Shown piece after piece: positions 43,082 through 55,773 of a stretch of DNA of 64,000 nucleotides (its first letter is position 1; each line of letters begins with the position of its first letter). Made by a program: the position numbers and the translations under genes. Source of the stretch: Dactylis glomerata (Eukaryota > Streptophyta > Magnoliopsida > Poales > Poaceae); NCBI GenBank assembly GCA_007115705.1, contig QXEO01000546.1, forward strand, positions 4,169,291 through 4,233,290. Direction: 5' to 3'. Under the pieces are notes generated by a model that saw only the letters and a program-made list of their open reading frames with translations, did no database searches and was not told where the DNA came from.

Positions 43082-46000
43082 CGAGCTCATCAGCTTCCTC
43101 CGTGAGAATCGGGATATCTTTGCATGGTCTACTTCAGACTTGCAAGGTGTGCCGAGGGAGCTGGCTGAGCACGCATTGCATGTGAGACCGGACGCTAAGC
43201 CGGTGAAGCAGCCGCTCCGGCGGAATGCAGGCGATAGAAGGAAAGCCATTTGGGACGAAGTGGCCAGGCTCTTAGCCTCCGGCTTTATCAAAGAAGTGCT
43301 TCATCTGGATTGGGTGTCTAATCCGGTTTTGGTGGAAAAGAAGAAGGATGAGCCCGCCATAGTGAAAGTATGGCGGATGTGTGTTGATTACACCAACTTG
43401 AACAAGGCATGCCCTAAGGATCCATTCCCGCTCCCTCGGATCGATCAAGTGATTGATTCCACAGCTGGATGTGAACTGTTATCATTTGTAGATGCCTATT
43501 CTGGTTTCCACCAGATCCCTTTGTATGAGCCGGATCAAATAAAGACATCCTTTATTACCCCGTACGGAGCTTATTGCTATCTCACTATGCCGTTCGGTTT
43601 AAGAAATGCCGGCGCAACTTACCAAAGGTGTATGCAAAAATGTTTGCACGATCAAATAGATAAAAATGTGCAGGTATATGTCGACGATACCGTCATAAAA
43701 ACCAAGGAGAGCAAGACTCTCGTAGATGACCTCCGGGAAACCTTTGGAAATCTGAGGAGATTCTGGATGAAGTTGAATCCGGCTAAGTGTACCTTCGGTG
43801 TGCCGGCGGGCAAGTTGCTCGGCTTCCTTGTTTCCAGCCGGGGTATTGAGGTGAATCCCGGCAAGATTCGTGCCATAGAAAGGATGAAGCCGCCGACAGA
43901 TTTGAGGGAAGTACAGAAGTTCATTGGGTGCCTCGCATCCCTGAGCCGCTTCATAAGCCGGCTGGGAGAGAAAGCTTTACCGTTATATCAGTTGATGAAG
44001 AAGTCTGACACATTTGTCTGGACAACGCAAGCAGATGCAGCTTTCAAGGAATTGAAACAGATGTTGTCAACAGCGCCGGTATTAGCATCTCCGATGCCCC
44101 GGGAGCCAATGTTGCTCTATATAGCGGCAACCAATAGAGTTGTCAGTGCAGTGGTGGTAGTAGAGCGAGAGGAAGGAGGCAAAACCGTGCAGCGGCCGGT
44201 ATATTATTTGAGTGAAGTCCTCTCCACTTCAAAGCAAAACTACCCACACTATCAGAAGATGACTTATGGTGTCGATATGGCGGCCAAGAAGCTCAAGCAT
44301 TACTTCCAAGAGCATCCAATCCGGGTAGTGGCCGAGACCCCTATCTCGGAGATCATAGGCAACAAAGATGCCAGCGGCAGAATAGCCAAGTGGGCAATAG
44401 AGTTGTCACCATATACACCTCAGTATGACAAGAGGGATACAATCAAGTCCCAGGTGTTGGCTGATTTCTTCATTGACTGGGCCGAGATACAATATGAGCC
44501 ACCATTGCCAGATGCAAACTATTGGAGGATGCATTTCGACGGTTCCAAGACAATACATGGCCTGGGTGCCGGCATAGTTCTCAGTTCGCCAAAGAATGAC
44601 CAATTGAGATATGTCCTGCAAAATCATTTTGCAGCATCAAATAATGTGGCGGAATATGAGGCACTTGTACATGGCCTGAAGGTATCTAAAGACATAGGAA
44701 TTCGCCGGATTATGTGTTTCGGTGATTCTGACTTGGTGATTCAGCAATGTTCCGGCATATGGGATGCGCATGATGCAAACATGGGATCCTACCGTTTCCT
44801 GGTGCAGCAGTTAAGTGGTTACTTTGAAGATTGTGAGTTCCGGCATGTTCTCCGGGCTCAGAATGACGCAGCCGATGCGTTGTCCAAGCTGGGATCTTCC
44901 AGAGATTCGATCCCACCCGGCATTTCATTAGAGCATCTGAGGAAGCCGTCAATCAAGCCCTCGCCGGAGTCATCTTCCATTTATGTCCCGCCAAGTCCGG
45001 AGGAGGCAATTCCGATGGAGATAGATGCCGGAGTCAGATCAGGAAACCCGGGGACTGATTCCTCAGTCCTGGGGACAGGGCCGACATATGCGGTGAGTGC
45101 AGTATTCCGGAGCAGAACTAAGGGCAAGGGTAAAATGTACCAAGAGGTTGTGCCAGTATACCCGGGGACTGCTCCGGCATACCCGGGGACTGATCCCTCA
45201 GTCCCGGGGACTTCGCAGCCCATGGAGATCGATTATGTGTCGGTCGAAATGATGGAGATAGATCAGGCAGTGTTCACTATCAGGGAAGTGCCCTCATGGG
45301 CACGTCCTATTATGAATTTCTTGGTGGATGGTCAAGTGCCGGCGGATGAAACCGAGGCACGCCGGATTGCAAGGAGATCCAAAGGATATACCATCATAAA
45401 CAAAGAAATATACAAGAGAAGTGTCACCGGAGTATTGCAGAGATGTGTCGAATCTGCGGAAGGTCTGGAGATGCTCCGGGAAATTCATCAAGGGGAGTGT
45501 GGTCACCATGCTTCATCCAGAGCATTGGTGGCAAAGGTATTCCGGCATGGCTTCTATTGGCCGACGGCACTGCAAGAAGCAGAAGATTTGGTCCGGAAAT
45601 GCAATGGGTGTCAAAGATATGCCCACCAGATTCATCAGCCGGCATCTGCCTTGAAGACTATCCCGATAACCTGGCCCTTTGCTGTTTGGGGCCTGGATAT
45701 GGTCGGGGCTTTTAAGCCGGCCAGAGGAAAGATGACCCATATCCTAGTCATGGTGAACAAGTTCACCAAATGGATTGAAGTGAAGCCCATAAGCATGTGT
45801 GATGGTCACACAGCAGTGAAATTCTTAAAAGATATAATCTTGAGATATGGTGTTCCCCATGGCATCATCACTGACAATGGGTCGAACTTTGCCCAAGGGC
45901 CATTTGCCAGATTTTGTGAGGAAGTGGGAATCCGGCTGGACATTGCATCGGTCGCTCACCCTTGTACCAATGGCCAAGTAGAGAGGTCAAATGGACTAGT

Positions 46001-46557
46001 GTTGTCCGGCATAAAACCTCGGCTGATAGGGCCACTAGAGAAAACTCCGGGATGCTGGCTAGATGAATTGCCAGCAGTGCTTTGGAGTTTAAGGACAACT
46101 CCGAATAGGTCAACAGGCTACACACCATTTTTCCTGGTGTATGGAGCAGAAGCTGTGCTTCCAACAGATGTAATACATGATGCACCAAGAGTAGTGCTAT
46201 ATACTGAGGAAGAGGCTAAAGAAGCCAGGGAAAACGATGTTGATCTGCTAGAGGAAGCAAGGGAAATAACTCTGTCAAGAACAGCAGTGTATCAGCAAAA
46301 CCTCAGACGCTATCATGCGCAGAAGGTAAATCCAAGGAGATTCCAAGAGGGAGATCTAGTACTCCAGGCAAGGAACAGAGGGCCGGCATAAGTTAACTCC
46401 TCCATGGGAGGGGCCATTCATTGTGAGCAGAGCTCTGCACAATGATGCCTATTATCTTATAGATGCGCAGGCCCCCAAGAAGGATAAGGCGGATAGGTCC
46501 GGAGAAGAAACCAAGAGACCATGGAACATAGCCCTACTCCGTCCCTTTTACTCCTGA
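43077..46557 (+). pseudogene. Pol of copy B: RT, RNase H, archaeal-type RNase H, integrase (frameshift near 46370)
   Basis: One frame runs in phase from the UAG to 46391. RT has PFGLRNAGATYQR and YVDD (followed by T instead of I). RNase H and the second RNase H (MHFDGSKTIHGLGAG, NNVAEYEAL, FGDSDLVIQQ) are intact, and the PGT-rich linker follows. Integrase has IHQGECGHHA/CNGC, GLDMVGAF, ITDNGSNF and NGQVERSNG. Relative to copy A, 5 bp are missing near 46370, so the last ~60 residues are in another frame, ending at TGA 46555-46557. Confidence 0.9.
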
Positions 46558-47206
46558 ACAGCACAATGTATGTATTTCCATATTTTGCTTTGTGTGCCGG
46601 CTCTTTATGCCGGCACAAGACTAATGAAGGAAATATCGGCATCCCGACGAGAGCGGGCACTGCCTCCGAGATATACCGTTGTTTATTTTCAGTTTATGTT
46701 ATATGCCGGCTGGCTTGATTTGAATGTTACCTATGTCGGCCTAGTAATGTGTCGGCAACAAAGGCCGCTCTTTGACTCAGCTGCTGTCCGAAACCCGGCT
46801 TCATGGCTAGCAAGAGTAGATGCCGGAGATTGTCTACACATGGAAAACGGCTAAGGAAATGTATAGCAAGCGAACCGACATTTATGTTAGAGCGAAAAAT
46901 AGAACATGAAATGTCGGATGATTTGAAGTCTAAGTTTCAAAGTTAAAGTACTGTATGTTCAATGAAGCAACCTTGAGACTCATACGTCAAAAGCCAAATA
47001 AGGTAGACAAGTAGCCAAGGTTGTGAAGTTGAGGAAACAGGAAAACAAACTCGGTGACTTAGCCAAAGATGATCCGGCATTGATAACAAGCAAACCGAGA
47101 TAAAACTTGTTTAGGTAGCAAACCAAAGGAAATTAAACGTATATCTTACAATTGCACCCGGCATTCTGGGGATCTGATAAAACTTAAAGTTTTTGGTGCT
47201 GCAAAG
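46558..47206. other. Spacer between pol and the antisense gene in copy B
   Basis: Noncoding counterpart of 5614-6154 in copy A, with convergent 3' ends on both sides. No site recognised apart from the family's gccggcat-type motifs. Confidence 0.6.
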
Positions 47207-50200
47207 TCAAGGAGCAGGGGCAGAAGCAGAGCCGCCGGCTGGAGGAGCTGTAGCAGTAGAAGTATCGGCTTCAGGAGTGCCGGACCCAGCTGATGGAATG
47301 GAGCCATCACCCCCGCCCGGGACAGACGCCTGTTCCGGAGCATCAGTGTCGGCCTCTTCGGCTTCCTCTTCGTCTTGGCTGGAATCAGAGCCCTCAGCAT
47401 CAGCAGCATCCTTGGCATCGTCTGCATTCTTCTCCGACTCGCGGATGTCCCGGACAAAGGCATCAGTGTCGGCATAGTCCACATAGCTGTGGGCCAGTTC
47501 TCGCCGACGCCGGATGTGTTCCGGGTCCGTGGTCCAGATAGACCCTTCGCGCACAGTGCGCAAAGTCTCCAGATCAGCTTTTTCATACCAGGAGAGGAAG
47601 TAGCTGAGAGCTTCATCAGCTCCTACCCTCGCGCCGGAATCCCGTCATTCCCGGAGGTGAACCTTAGCAAGCTGCAGATCATTGCCAAGATCAACAGGAT
47701 CAGTGGGCGTCCTTTGTCCCGGCCAGAGGGCAGAGAATGCCTCCTGGGCGCCATAAAAGAGTTCTTCTGTGTAGAGGGTCATGGCGTTCTTCCGGGATTG
47801 CAGGGCCAACAGCTGCTCCGACATGTCCCAGTTGGCCGAGTCAACCGGAACACCCCGGCTCTCTCGATCCAACTGCAGAGCCCTCTCAACGTCTTCGACG
47901 GAAGCGGGAAACATGTCTGAGAAATAGGAATAATGTTAGCAAAAGGAAAATATGTCGGCAGGATAGGGAAAAGGGATTTGAAGCTTACTGGAGAGGTCAG
48001 CATTGAGTTGGGCGACTGTAACTTCCCATTTGGTTGCCTGCTCCTTCAGGCTAGTCAGTTCGGCATGGGCGGTGGAGGCATCAGTCTCGGAAGCAACGAG
48101 CAAGTCCCGGGTCTTCTTCAGTTGGCCCTCCCTCTGCTCCTTCTCCTCCAGAAGCTCGGCAATCCGGCCCTTCAGCTGCTCTGTCTCGACCTTGTGAGCG
48201 GCATCCCGGTCGTCCAGTTGCTTGGCCACATCCACTGAGGACATACAGTCCTGGTGGCGTGCTTCTAACCCAGCCTTCTCATTTGCAAAAATTTGAAGTT
48301 AAAAGAATTTGAAGATAGAAAACAGTGACAAAGATTAAAGGATTTGAAATGCTAGTTGAAGATTAGCAGGATTCGGCATACCTGTCAGCTCCTTCACTCT
48401 CTTGATAAGCTCGGTGACTTGGGCTTCGGCACCAGCTGCGGAATGACGGAAAAAGGTTATGTGTCGGCATATTAAGGTGTGCCGGCAAAAAGGTCTATGA
48501 AGAACAAAGGAGGAAGGGTGTCCGGCATATAGCGGTATGTCGGCGAGGATTACCTTTCTTGGACAGCTCCAGCTGAAGCTTGCTATGCTCGTCGGATAAC
48601 TTCCGATGCTCGCATACCAAGTCATGAAACATGTCGGCCCGTGTGTTGTTCATGCGCTGCAAAAGTGTTGGGATTCGAAGTATCAGCAGAGAAATTTAGC
48701 ATGTTAGTTAAGTTGAAGATTCTATCAAGTGATCATTCTTTTGAAGACCCGGCACAGGTGCTGCGCACCTATCCCGGCCCTCGGTGACTAGGATTTGAAG
48801 CTCGAATTGAGCTTATATCTCGGCCAAGAGGATTTGAAAAATAATTAAGAGGTGAAATAGATAAAGACCCGGCACAGGTGCTGCGCACCTGTCCCAGCTC
48901 TCGGTGACTAGGATTTGAAGCTCGGGACGAGCTCATATGTCGGCAGATAATTCGAGAATGGCTAAATTAAAAGAGTATTGGAAAATCCCGGATGTCCGTA
49001 TCCCGGACAGCCGATATTTTCGGGGACTGGGGATATGTGTATAGATAGAGAGGACTTACGTTGGTGGCATCAGCCAATTGATGAAGTCTTTGCTGGAGGC
49101 TGAGGAGCTCGCAGGCAATCGGAATGGGCTTCGCGGCCAGGATGTCTAATGGTTTGCCGGTGGCCGAGGCTTCGGCCATCTTCTTGCTCCTGGAATCCGC
49201 GGTGTCCATGTTGCCGGCGTCATTCCACCTGACATAGTGCTCCTTGAGAGACCCAAGGCTCTGGTCACTTTTCGTCTCCAGGGGGACGCGGCCCTCAAGT
49301 TCCGGCGTGTCGAAGAAACTGGGCCGGTAGCCAGGCCGGGTTGCTGCCCTGCCAAGATGTAGGGCCAGGGCAGAGCTGGGCCGAGACGCTGCTTCGGAAG
49401 GAGCAGTGGCGGCGGATGGTGTGCCGGACTTGGTCGGCTGGATCTTCAGGGTGTCGGACTTGGCCGGGGCAGAGATCTTGACCGGGATGGAGGTCTTGGC
49501 CGGGGCAGCGGTCTTGGCTGGTGCTGGAGTCTTATCAACAGTTGGAGTCTTGGGTGCGGGTTGTTCCGGCGCGGCCGGTGCATCTTGGCCATTAGGGGCA
49601 GGTTCCGGAATAGTCCGGACTTCCGGCACTGCAGGGCCTTTGCCCTTGATATCTGTGCCGACGCTCTTGTTGCTTGCGCCGGCATCTTCAGTTGTGCCGG
49701 CGTCGTTGGTGGGCGCGCCGGAGTCTGGGGCATCTTGGTGGGCTCCTGTGTCCATGTGGACATCAGAAGCCGAAGGTTCCTGTTGAGCCCCCGAGTCCAT
49801 ATGGACGTCGGGGGCAGAATTGTCTTGCTCCGGCGGAGGATCGTCCTTCGCCGGGGAGGTAGGTCTATCGGGCGCAGGCGAAGATGCTGGCGCCGGGGAG
49901 GTCGTGTGACTAGCAGATGGTATGTCGGAGGTGGCAGTTTCCGCCGGCTTGGTAACCTTGGGGCCGCCACTCGAGCCAGAAGCTTGTTCCGGCGCAAGAG
50001 GAGCCCTGAAAGAGAGAAAACACCAAGTTAGTAATCTGGGCAAGAGATATGTCGGAAATGAAACAAGGAAAAGAGACTTACCCCGAGGCAACAGGCCTCT
50101 GTTTCTTCGGAATGGGCACGCCAACCTTCTGTCTTTTCTGCTGCTGGGTTGTGTCGGGCTGGGGCTTCACCCCTCGCTTCCGGCCGGCACGTCCGCCGGT

Positions 50201-50530
50201 GGAAGGAGGTCCCTGGTTCAGAGGGGCGGCATCGACAACCATGTCGTCCGGGATAGCTGAGGACGGCATTGGAAAGGCATAAGCAACAGGCGTTTCTGGA
50301 AAAGCATAAGCAAGAGGTGTCGGGCAGATAAACATCTGGCAGTCTTCATCGGAGTCATCATCACTCCAGTCTTGAGTGAAATGCCGGAGTGAAGAGGCCT
50401 TACCCACGGCAGCTGCAGCACGGGTGTTCCGGGGTAGCTTGTCCCAGTGATCTGGATCTTCAACATCCGCAACAGTGCGGTCTGCCGCGATCTTGATCCG
50501 GGAGTTCTCCATGGCCTGGAAGCTGAATTT
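47207..50530 (-). pseudogene. Decayed antisense spliced gene of copy B, lacking the first domain exon
   Basis: Exons equivalent to copy A exons 2-7 are 50530-50082, 50005-49060, 48656-48554, 48435-48382, 48282-47989 and 47916-47207. Lengths are conserved, with all phases kept. The exon carrying the 'putative gypsy type transposon' region is absent: the interval from the 5' exon donor (50676) to exon 2 is only 145 bp against about 1.44 kb in copy A. The acceptor before 48282 reads AA instead of AG, and TGG has become TGA at 47645-47647. A possible product would start at ATG 50512. It is a decayed or deleted form of the intact gene in copy A. Confidence 0.8.
48745..48934 (-). repeat. Two hairpin-containing direct repeats in an antisense intron of copy B
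   Basis: Units at about 48745-48814 and 48865-48934, 120 bp apart, each with aggtgctgcgcacct. This is the counterpart of 3901-4093 in copy A. Confidence 0.75.
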
Positions 50531-50949
50531 CTGTATAAGAGCAATGTCAATTGATCAAACAAAGGAATATGGCGGCAAATAGCAATGTCTCGGGCCAAAC
50601 AGGATATGCCCATGGTTACCAATGCGAAGCTATAGAGAAGCAGAAAAGATGAAGAACAGAGAAAGAGGAACTCACCGGAGCTTGGCCGGCGGCAGGGGAA
50701 CAGCGGCGGCGAACGTGCAGGAGAAGGTCCAATCTCCCAGCAATGTCGCTGCAGAAAGAGGCGGCGGCGGCGGCGTCGTCGATGAAGATGACGGGCGTCG
50801 CCGAGCGTCTGCGTCGGCGTGGAGCAGATCGACGGCGGCGGCGATGCTGGTCCTCTGCTCTTCGGTCTGGCGGTGAAGCGCAGGAGGCAGGGGGACAGGG
50901 GAGGAAGACGATGGCGTGGGGTAAAAAGATAAGTTTACCCCCGCTGCCC

Positions 50950-50959
50950 TATTTATATA
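50950..50959 (-). promoter_or_regulatory. TATA-like box of the antisense gene in copy B
   Basis: The minus strand reads tatataaata upstream of a CT-rich leader and of the donor at 50675. It corresponds to the box at 583-588 in copy A. Confidence 0.55.
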
Positions 50960-51424
50960 CCTGCCAGGTAAGGGTCGTGGGGATGGTAGTGCTCCACTAC
51001 CCCGACCGTCTCTGTGGTGAGTCGCCACGTGGCGGCACGGAGTGGGGCGGCGGCTATTGTAACCGTGCCACAAGGCAATGATGGTGGGGAGTAACTGCGC
51101 TGTGAACCGTCACATCGTGTGACCGTTCGAGGTGGCAGGGCAGTTGCAAGTTTCGATGCAAACTGTCAGGCCTGGCTTCTCGAGGAAGTCTCGTCTATAT
51201 GTCGGCATAACTGCCCGAAGAATAAGTTTCGTCCGGAATACCTCAGGGCCGGCCGGATTAACTTTTTGAGAAGGAACAGTGGCCGGGATATGTGTGGATG
51301 TCCCGGCATATAATCCGATCGTCGGGATATAACGGAGAACCGGGGTATAATGAAAAGAAGATATGTTGAACCTGTCAAGGCTCCACAGTTATGACTGGGG
51401 AACCTCGGCAGCTTCGGGGACTAG

Positions 51425-52354
51425 TGTCGGGGGGATGACCCCCGGTAGGGTCAAGAGACTAGAAAGATACAAGGTCTATGGTTGACTTCATGCCGGTTGA
51501 CCAAGGAAGGGCCTGGCCGGAATACAGGAACATCGGCCAGGCCGGCATATATATGTATCCCGGCTAAAACGTCCGGATATGCCGGATTAACTGGGATACT
51601 AACTGAGGAGTGCCGACATATGCTTAGATATGTCGGCCTATCTATTTGATGTGTTGTGCAGGAGCAGGGGAGGCCGGATTACCCGACCTTCATAGGTCGT
51701 TGGTCCGGCATATAGGTCCCGGATATGGCCAATGGTCATATCCGGGATACAGAAGTCAGCTAAGATGTCATGTCCCTACAATCAAGGAGAGGTTCTACTC
51801 AGTATGGAGAGGGATCAGGATGACAGGGTGCACAGTGGTGGTCTACCTACCCACACTGTGCACAAATACAGCCCTTACCTCACAGAGGTAAGGTCACAGT
51901 GCAGGAAGTACAAGGTACAGGGATATTAAGTCCCATCGAGAGCAATCAGGGAGAAAGTCAAGGGTCGCTGCCTTCGTCAGCATGTCCTGTTTGGAGTGTA
52001 GTCCGTGTCTTCTGGTCTCTTGTGACCGTTGTAACCCTGGCCACCACTATATAAGGTGGCACAGGGAGCCCTAGCAAAGGGTTGGTCACTCTGTGTTCCT
52101 ACACTTAGCAGTTCATCTTCCTCCTCTAGCAGAGAGCTTGGAAGCACCATTGTTGTGTACTCCATCGATCCAAATATAAAACTAGTAGAGCAGGAGTAGG
52201 GGTGTTATCTCCTTACGAGAGCCCCGAACCTGGGTAGATCTGTGTTCCTTTCTGTCGTGCTTTTTAGCTCGTTCCCCTCTCCCGAATCCTCCAGCATCTA
52301 GTTTGGCCCCCATTTAAGCCATCCTATGGCATATGTTGTTTCACCACGACGACA
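51425..52354 (+). repeat. 3' LTR of copy B (930 bp)
   Basis: Same length as the 5' LTR, with about 16 mismatches by eye. TATATAA is at 52048-52054. The purine-rich stretch cttcggggactag directly before it is the likely polypurine tract. Confidence 0.95.
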
Positions 52355-52359
52355 CTTCC
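52355..52359. repeat. Target-site duplication (cttcc) of copy B, right
   Basis: Exact match to 38610-38614. Confidence 0.95.
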
Positions 52360-52371
52360 GGTGCGGGATAA

Positions 52372-55300
52372 TGGATAATTGATAGTGGTGCTACCAATCA
52401 TATGTCCGAAAGCGAAGAGTTGGTGAAGGAGCTTCGCACCGGTTCATCTAGTGCGGGCTACGTCACCTATGGAGATTCCTCAAGGTCAAAGGTATTGGGT
52501 CTTGGTAAAATTGTTATATCTCAAGATGTTTCCATGGAGAATGTCATGCTTGTTGAGTCTCTCTCTTATAATTTACTTTCTATAGCTCAACTTGCCGATA
52601 TGGGCTTTGCAACTTTCTTTGATGTTGGGATTGTGGTTCTTTTGTGGAGCAAGTCTCTTAAAGTAGCCTTTGTTGGGCATGTCGAAAATGCCTTATATGT
52701 GATTGACTTCTCGGAGAAGGTCACTAAAGCCACGACTTGCTTAATGGCTAAAGTTGACGTGGGATGGCTTTGGCATCGCCGGCTAGGCCACGTCAATATG
52801 AGAACTTTGCAAAGTCTCTACAAAGGTAACCACATCCTTGGACTAACCGACCTAACCTTTGCCAAAGATCATGTGTGTAGAGCTTGCATTGAAGGAAAGA
52901 TGCATGAACTTCCTCATCCTAGCAAGACAATCATTTCTTCTAAGAGGGTCTTAGAGCTCCTTCACATGGACCTCTTTGGCCCTCCATCTCATGCAAGTCT
53001 AGGAGGGAAGAAGTATTGCTTGGTGATTGTTGATGACTACTCAAGATATACATGGGTCTTCTTCTTCAAGCACAAATACGAGACCCAACAAACCGTCAAA
53101 GACTTCATCAAGGAAGTGGAACGTCAATATGGCCAAGATATCTTGATGATTCAGAGTGACAATGGGACAGAGTTCAAGAACTACACCATCAATGAATTCT
53201 TGAGTCATGAGGGAATTAATCATCAATACTCCACTCCCTACACTCCGCAACAAAATTGTGTAGCCGAGCGGAAGAACCGAACCTTGATGGACATGGCAAG
53301 GACAATGTTAGCGAAGTTTAAGTCTCTGTATAACTTTTCATGCTTCTAACCGGCTATATCTTCGCAAGGGCTTGAACAAGACTCCGTATGAGATCCTCAC
53401 CAGCAACAAGCCTAACATCAAATACTTTCGAGTATTCGGTTGTAAGTGTTTCTATCTTAGAAAGGGTGTTCATTTGTCCAAGTTTGACTCTAAAGCTCTT
53501 GAGGGTATCTTTGTTGGTTATGCCACCAAATCTCATTCTTTTAGAATCTTTGACAAAGAGTCCGCTCATGTTGTTGAAGTTTCTAATGTGAGATTCGACG
53601 AGAATGACGGCTCCCGTGTGGAGCAAAGTGGTGTTTGTGATGTAGGTGACGAAATACCTCCTCAAGCCATAAGAAGAATGGGTGTGGGTCATCTCATACC
53701 CATTGAGGGACACCTTTTGGCAAAAGGAGAAGGACTATGCTCTACTCAAGTGGAGCCTTCACCTTCACAAGCTCCACAAGCTTCTCAAGGTCCGATTGAT
53801 GCTAACCAAAGACAAGCTCTAGACCCTCATTCAAGCGAGCAAGGCCAAGATCAAGACCAAGTGGACCGTGGTGACTCCTCACCAATGGTAGATCAAGGCC
53901 AAGCTCAAAGTGATGAGCATGCTCATGATGGTGATCAAGCTCAAGTTGAAGGTCAAGGCGAGGACCAAAATAGTGGTGATGACCAAGTGGCTTCTCAAGA
54001 GTCTTTTGAAGAAGCTCAAGCTCGCCGTGCAAGGGAAGTGGAAGAGGCTCTTTGCAAGGGGAGCCATACCTTGGATAGTGTGATTGGAAGTGTGAGAAAA
54101 GGGGTTTCCACAAGGAGACAATTAGCCAACTTCAGCATCCATCATGCCTTCGTCTCTTGTGTGGAACCTCAAAAGGTATTTGAGGCTCTTGAAGACCCGG
54201 ATTGGGTGGAAGCTATGCACAAAGAACTCAACAACTTCAAGCGCAACAAAGTTTGGACTTTGGTGGAGAAGCCTAAGGAGTGCCGCAATGTCATCGGAAC
54301 CAAGTGAGTGTTCAAGAACAAACAAGATGCCAATAGGATCGTTGTGAGGAACAAGGCTCGCTTGGTTGCTCAAGGATACTCTCAAGTTGAAGGAATTGAC
54401 TATGGGGAGACCTACGCTCCCGTGGCTCATCTCGAGTCAATCCGTATCCTCCTTGCTTATGCTTCTCACTTTAATTTTAAGTTATATCAAATGGATGTGA
54501 AGAGTGCTTTTCTCAACGGTCCTCTACATGAATTGGTCTATGTGAAGCAACCCCCGGGCTTTGAAGATCCTCATTTCCTGACCCATGTCTACAAACTTGA
54601 TAAGGCGCTTTATGGCCTTAAACAAGCCCCACGTGCGTGGTACGAGCATCTTAAAGAGTTGTTGGTAGACCGTGGGTTTGAAATAGGACTCATTGACCCA
54701 ACTATTTTTACTAAGAGGGTCAACGGGGAGCTTTTCATATGCCAAATTTATGTAGACGGTATCATTTTTGGCTCTTATAACAAAATCTTCAATGATGAAT
54801 TTGCAAAGCTAATTACAGACAAATTCGAGATGTCCATGATGGGAGGGTTAAAATTCTTTCTTGGGTTTGACATTTGGCAATTAAGAGGAGGGACGTTCAT
54901 CAATCAAGCCAAGTACATCCAAGACATGCTCAAGAAATTCAACATGGATTCCAGAGTTAAAGGAGCCAAAACCCCCATGCCGACAAAGGTTACTCTTGAT
55001 CTCGATCCTAGTGGTAAGGAGGTGGATCAAAAGCTTTACCGCTCTATGATTGGCTCGCTTCTTTACCTTTGCGCATCTAGACCTGATATCAGGCTTAGTT
55101 TGGGAATGTGTGCACGTTACCAAGCCGCCCCAAAGGAAAGTCATTTGATGGCCGTGAAAAGAATCTTTCGGTATTTGATTCATACCCCAACTTTCGGCCT
55201 TTGGTACCCAAAGGGATCAAGCTTCGAGCTTGTTGGGTACTCGGATTCGGATTGGGCGGGAGACATAGTAGATAGAAAATCAACTTCCGGGGCTTGCTAA

Positions 55301-55705
55301 TTTCTTGGTAGGTCATTGGTTAGTTGGTCTTCTAAGAAGTAAAATTGTGTGTCTCTCTCCACCGCCGAAGCCAAGTATGTGTCCGCGGCAAGTTGTTGTG
55401 CTCAACTCCTTTGGATGCGGCAAACGTTGAAGGACTATGGAGTTCATTGCGACAAGGTTCCACTCTTGTGTGACAACAAGAGTGCCATCAAGATTGCTCA
55501 TAATCCGGTTCAACACAACAAGATGAAGCATATTGAGATCCGGCATCACTTCATCTGAGACCACGTTAATCGAGGTGATATTAACCTATCTTATGTAGGT
55601 ACAAATGATCAACTCGCCGACATCTTCACGAAGCCCCTTGATGAAGCAAGATTCTGAGAGTTGAGGCATGAGTTAAATATCATTGATTCTTGCAATGTGG
55701 CTTGA
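52372..55705 (+). pseudogene. Copia pol: protease, integrase, RT, RNase H with multiple lesions
   Basis: It opens with the protease motif WIIDSGATNHM, followed by the GAG-pre-integrase domain (WLWHRRLGHVN) and integrase core (MDLFGPPS, QSDNGTEF, NCVAERKNRT). Near 53330-53350 a short deletion and frame change remove residues after YNF. RT follows, with VKSAFLNG and the catalytic box changed from YVDD to YVDG (54749-54760). RNase H has STAEAKYVSA and ADIFTKPL. Stops are TGA 54305-54307, TAA 55298-55300, TAA 55340-55342, TGA 55556-55558 and TGA near 55656. Most fit C-to-T change on one strand or the other. The element cannot make enzymes. Confidence 0.9.
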
Positions 55706-55763
55706 AAGTGTACACTCATTCCCATACGTAAGCACGTGTTCTAATCTAGATGTGGGCATGGAC

Positions 55764-55773
55764 ATAGGGGGAG
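55764..55773 (+). promoter_or_regulatory. Probable polypurine tract of the Copia element
   Basis: A purine run (atagggggag) lies 60 bp after the pol stop. SIRE-type elements have such a tract before their extra 3' region. No LTR follows it directly here. Confidence 0.5.

Larger units (their letters stand above)
38615..52354 (+). mobile_element. Tat-lineage Ty3/Gypsy retrotransposon, copy B (complete)
   Basis: A 13.7 kb element with two 930 bp LTRs, tRNA-Lys-type PBS, gag-pro, conserved UAG, pol, and a decayed antisense spliced gene between integrase and the 3' LTR. The cttcc duplication confirms the ends. I counted about 16 mismatches between the LTRs by eye (~1.7%), so insertion is fairly recent. 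Gag has two stops and integrase a frameshift, so it is inactive. It is inserted between gag and protease of the Copia element. Confidence 0.95.

Noticed and set aside
53802..54113. Minus-strand His-rich frame opposite Copia pol
   Set aside because: Mirror of the Gln/Asp/His-coding linker of pol on the plus strand; no independent support.
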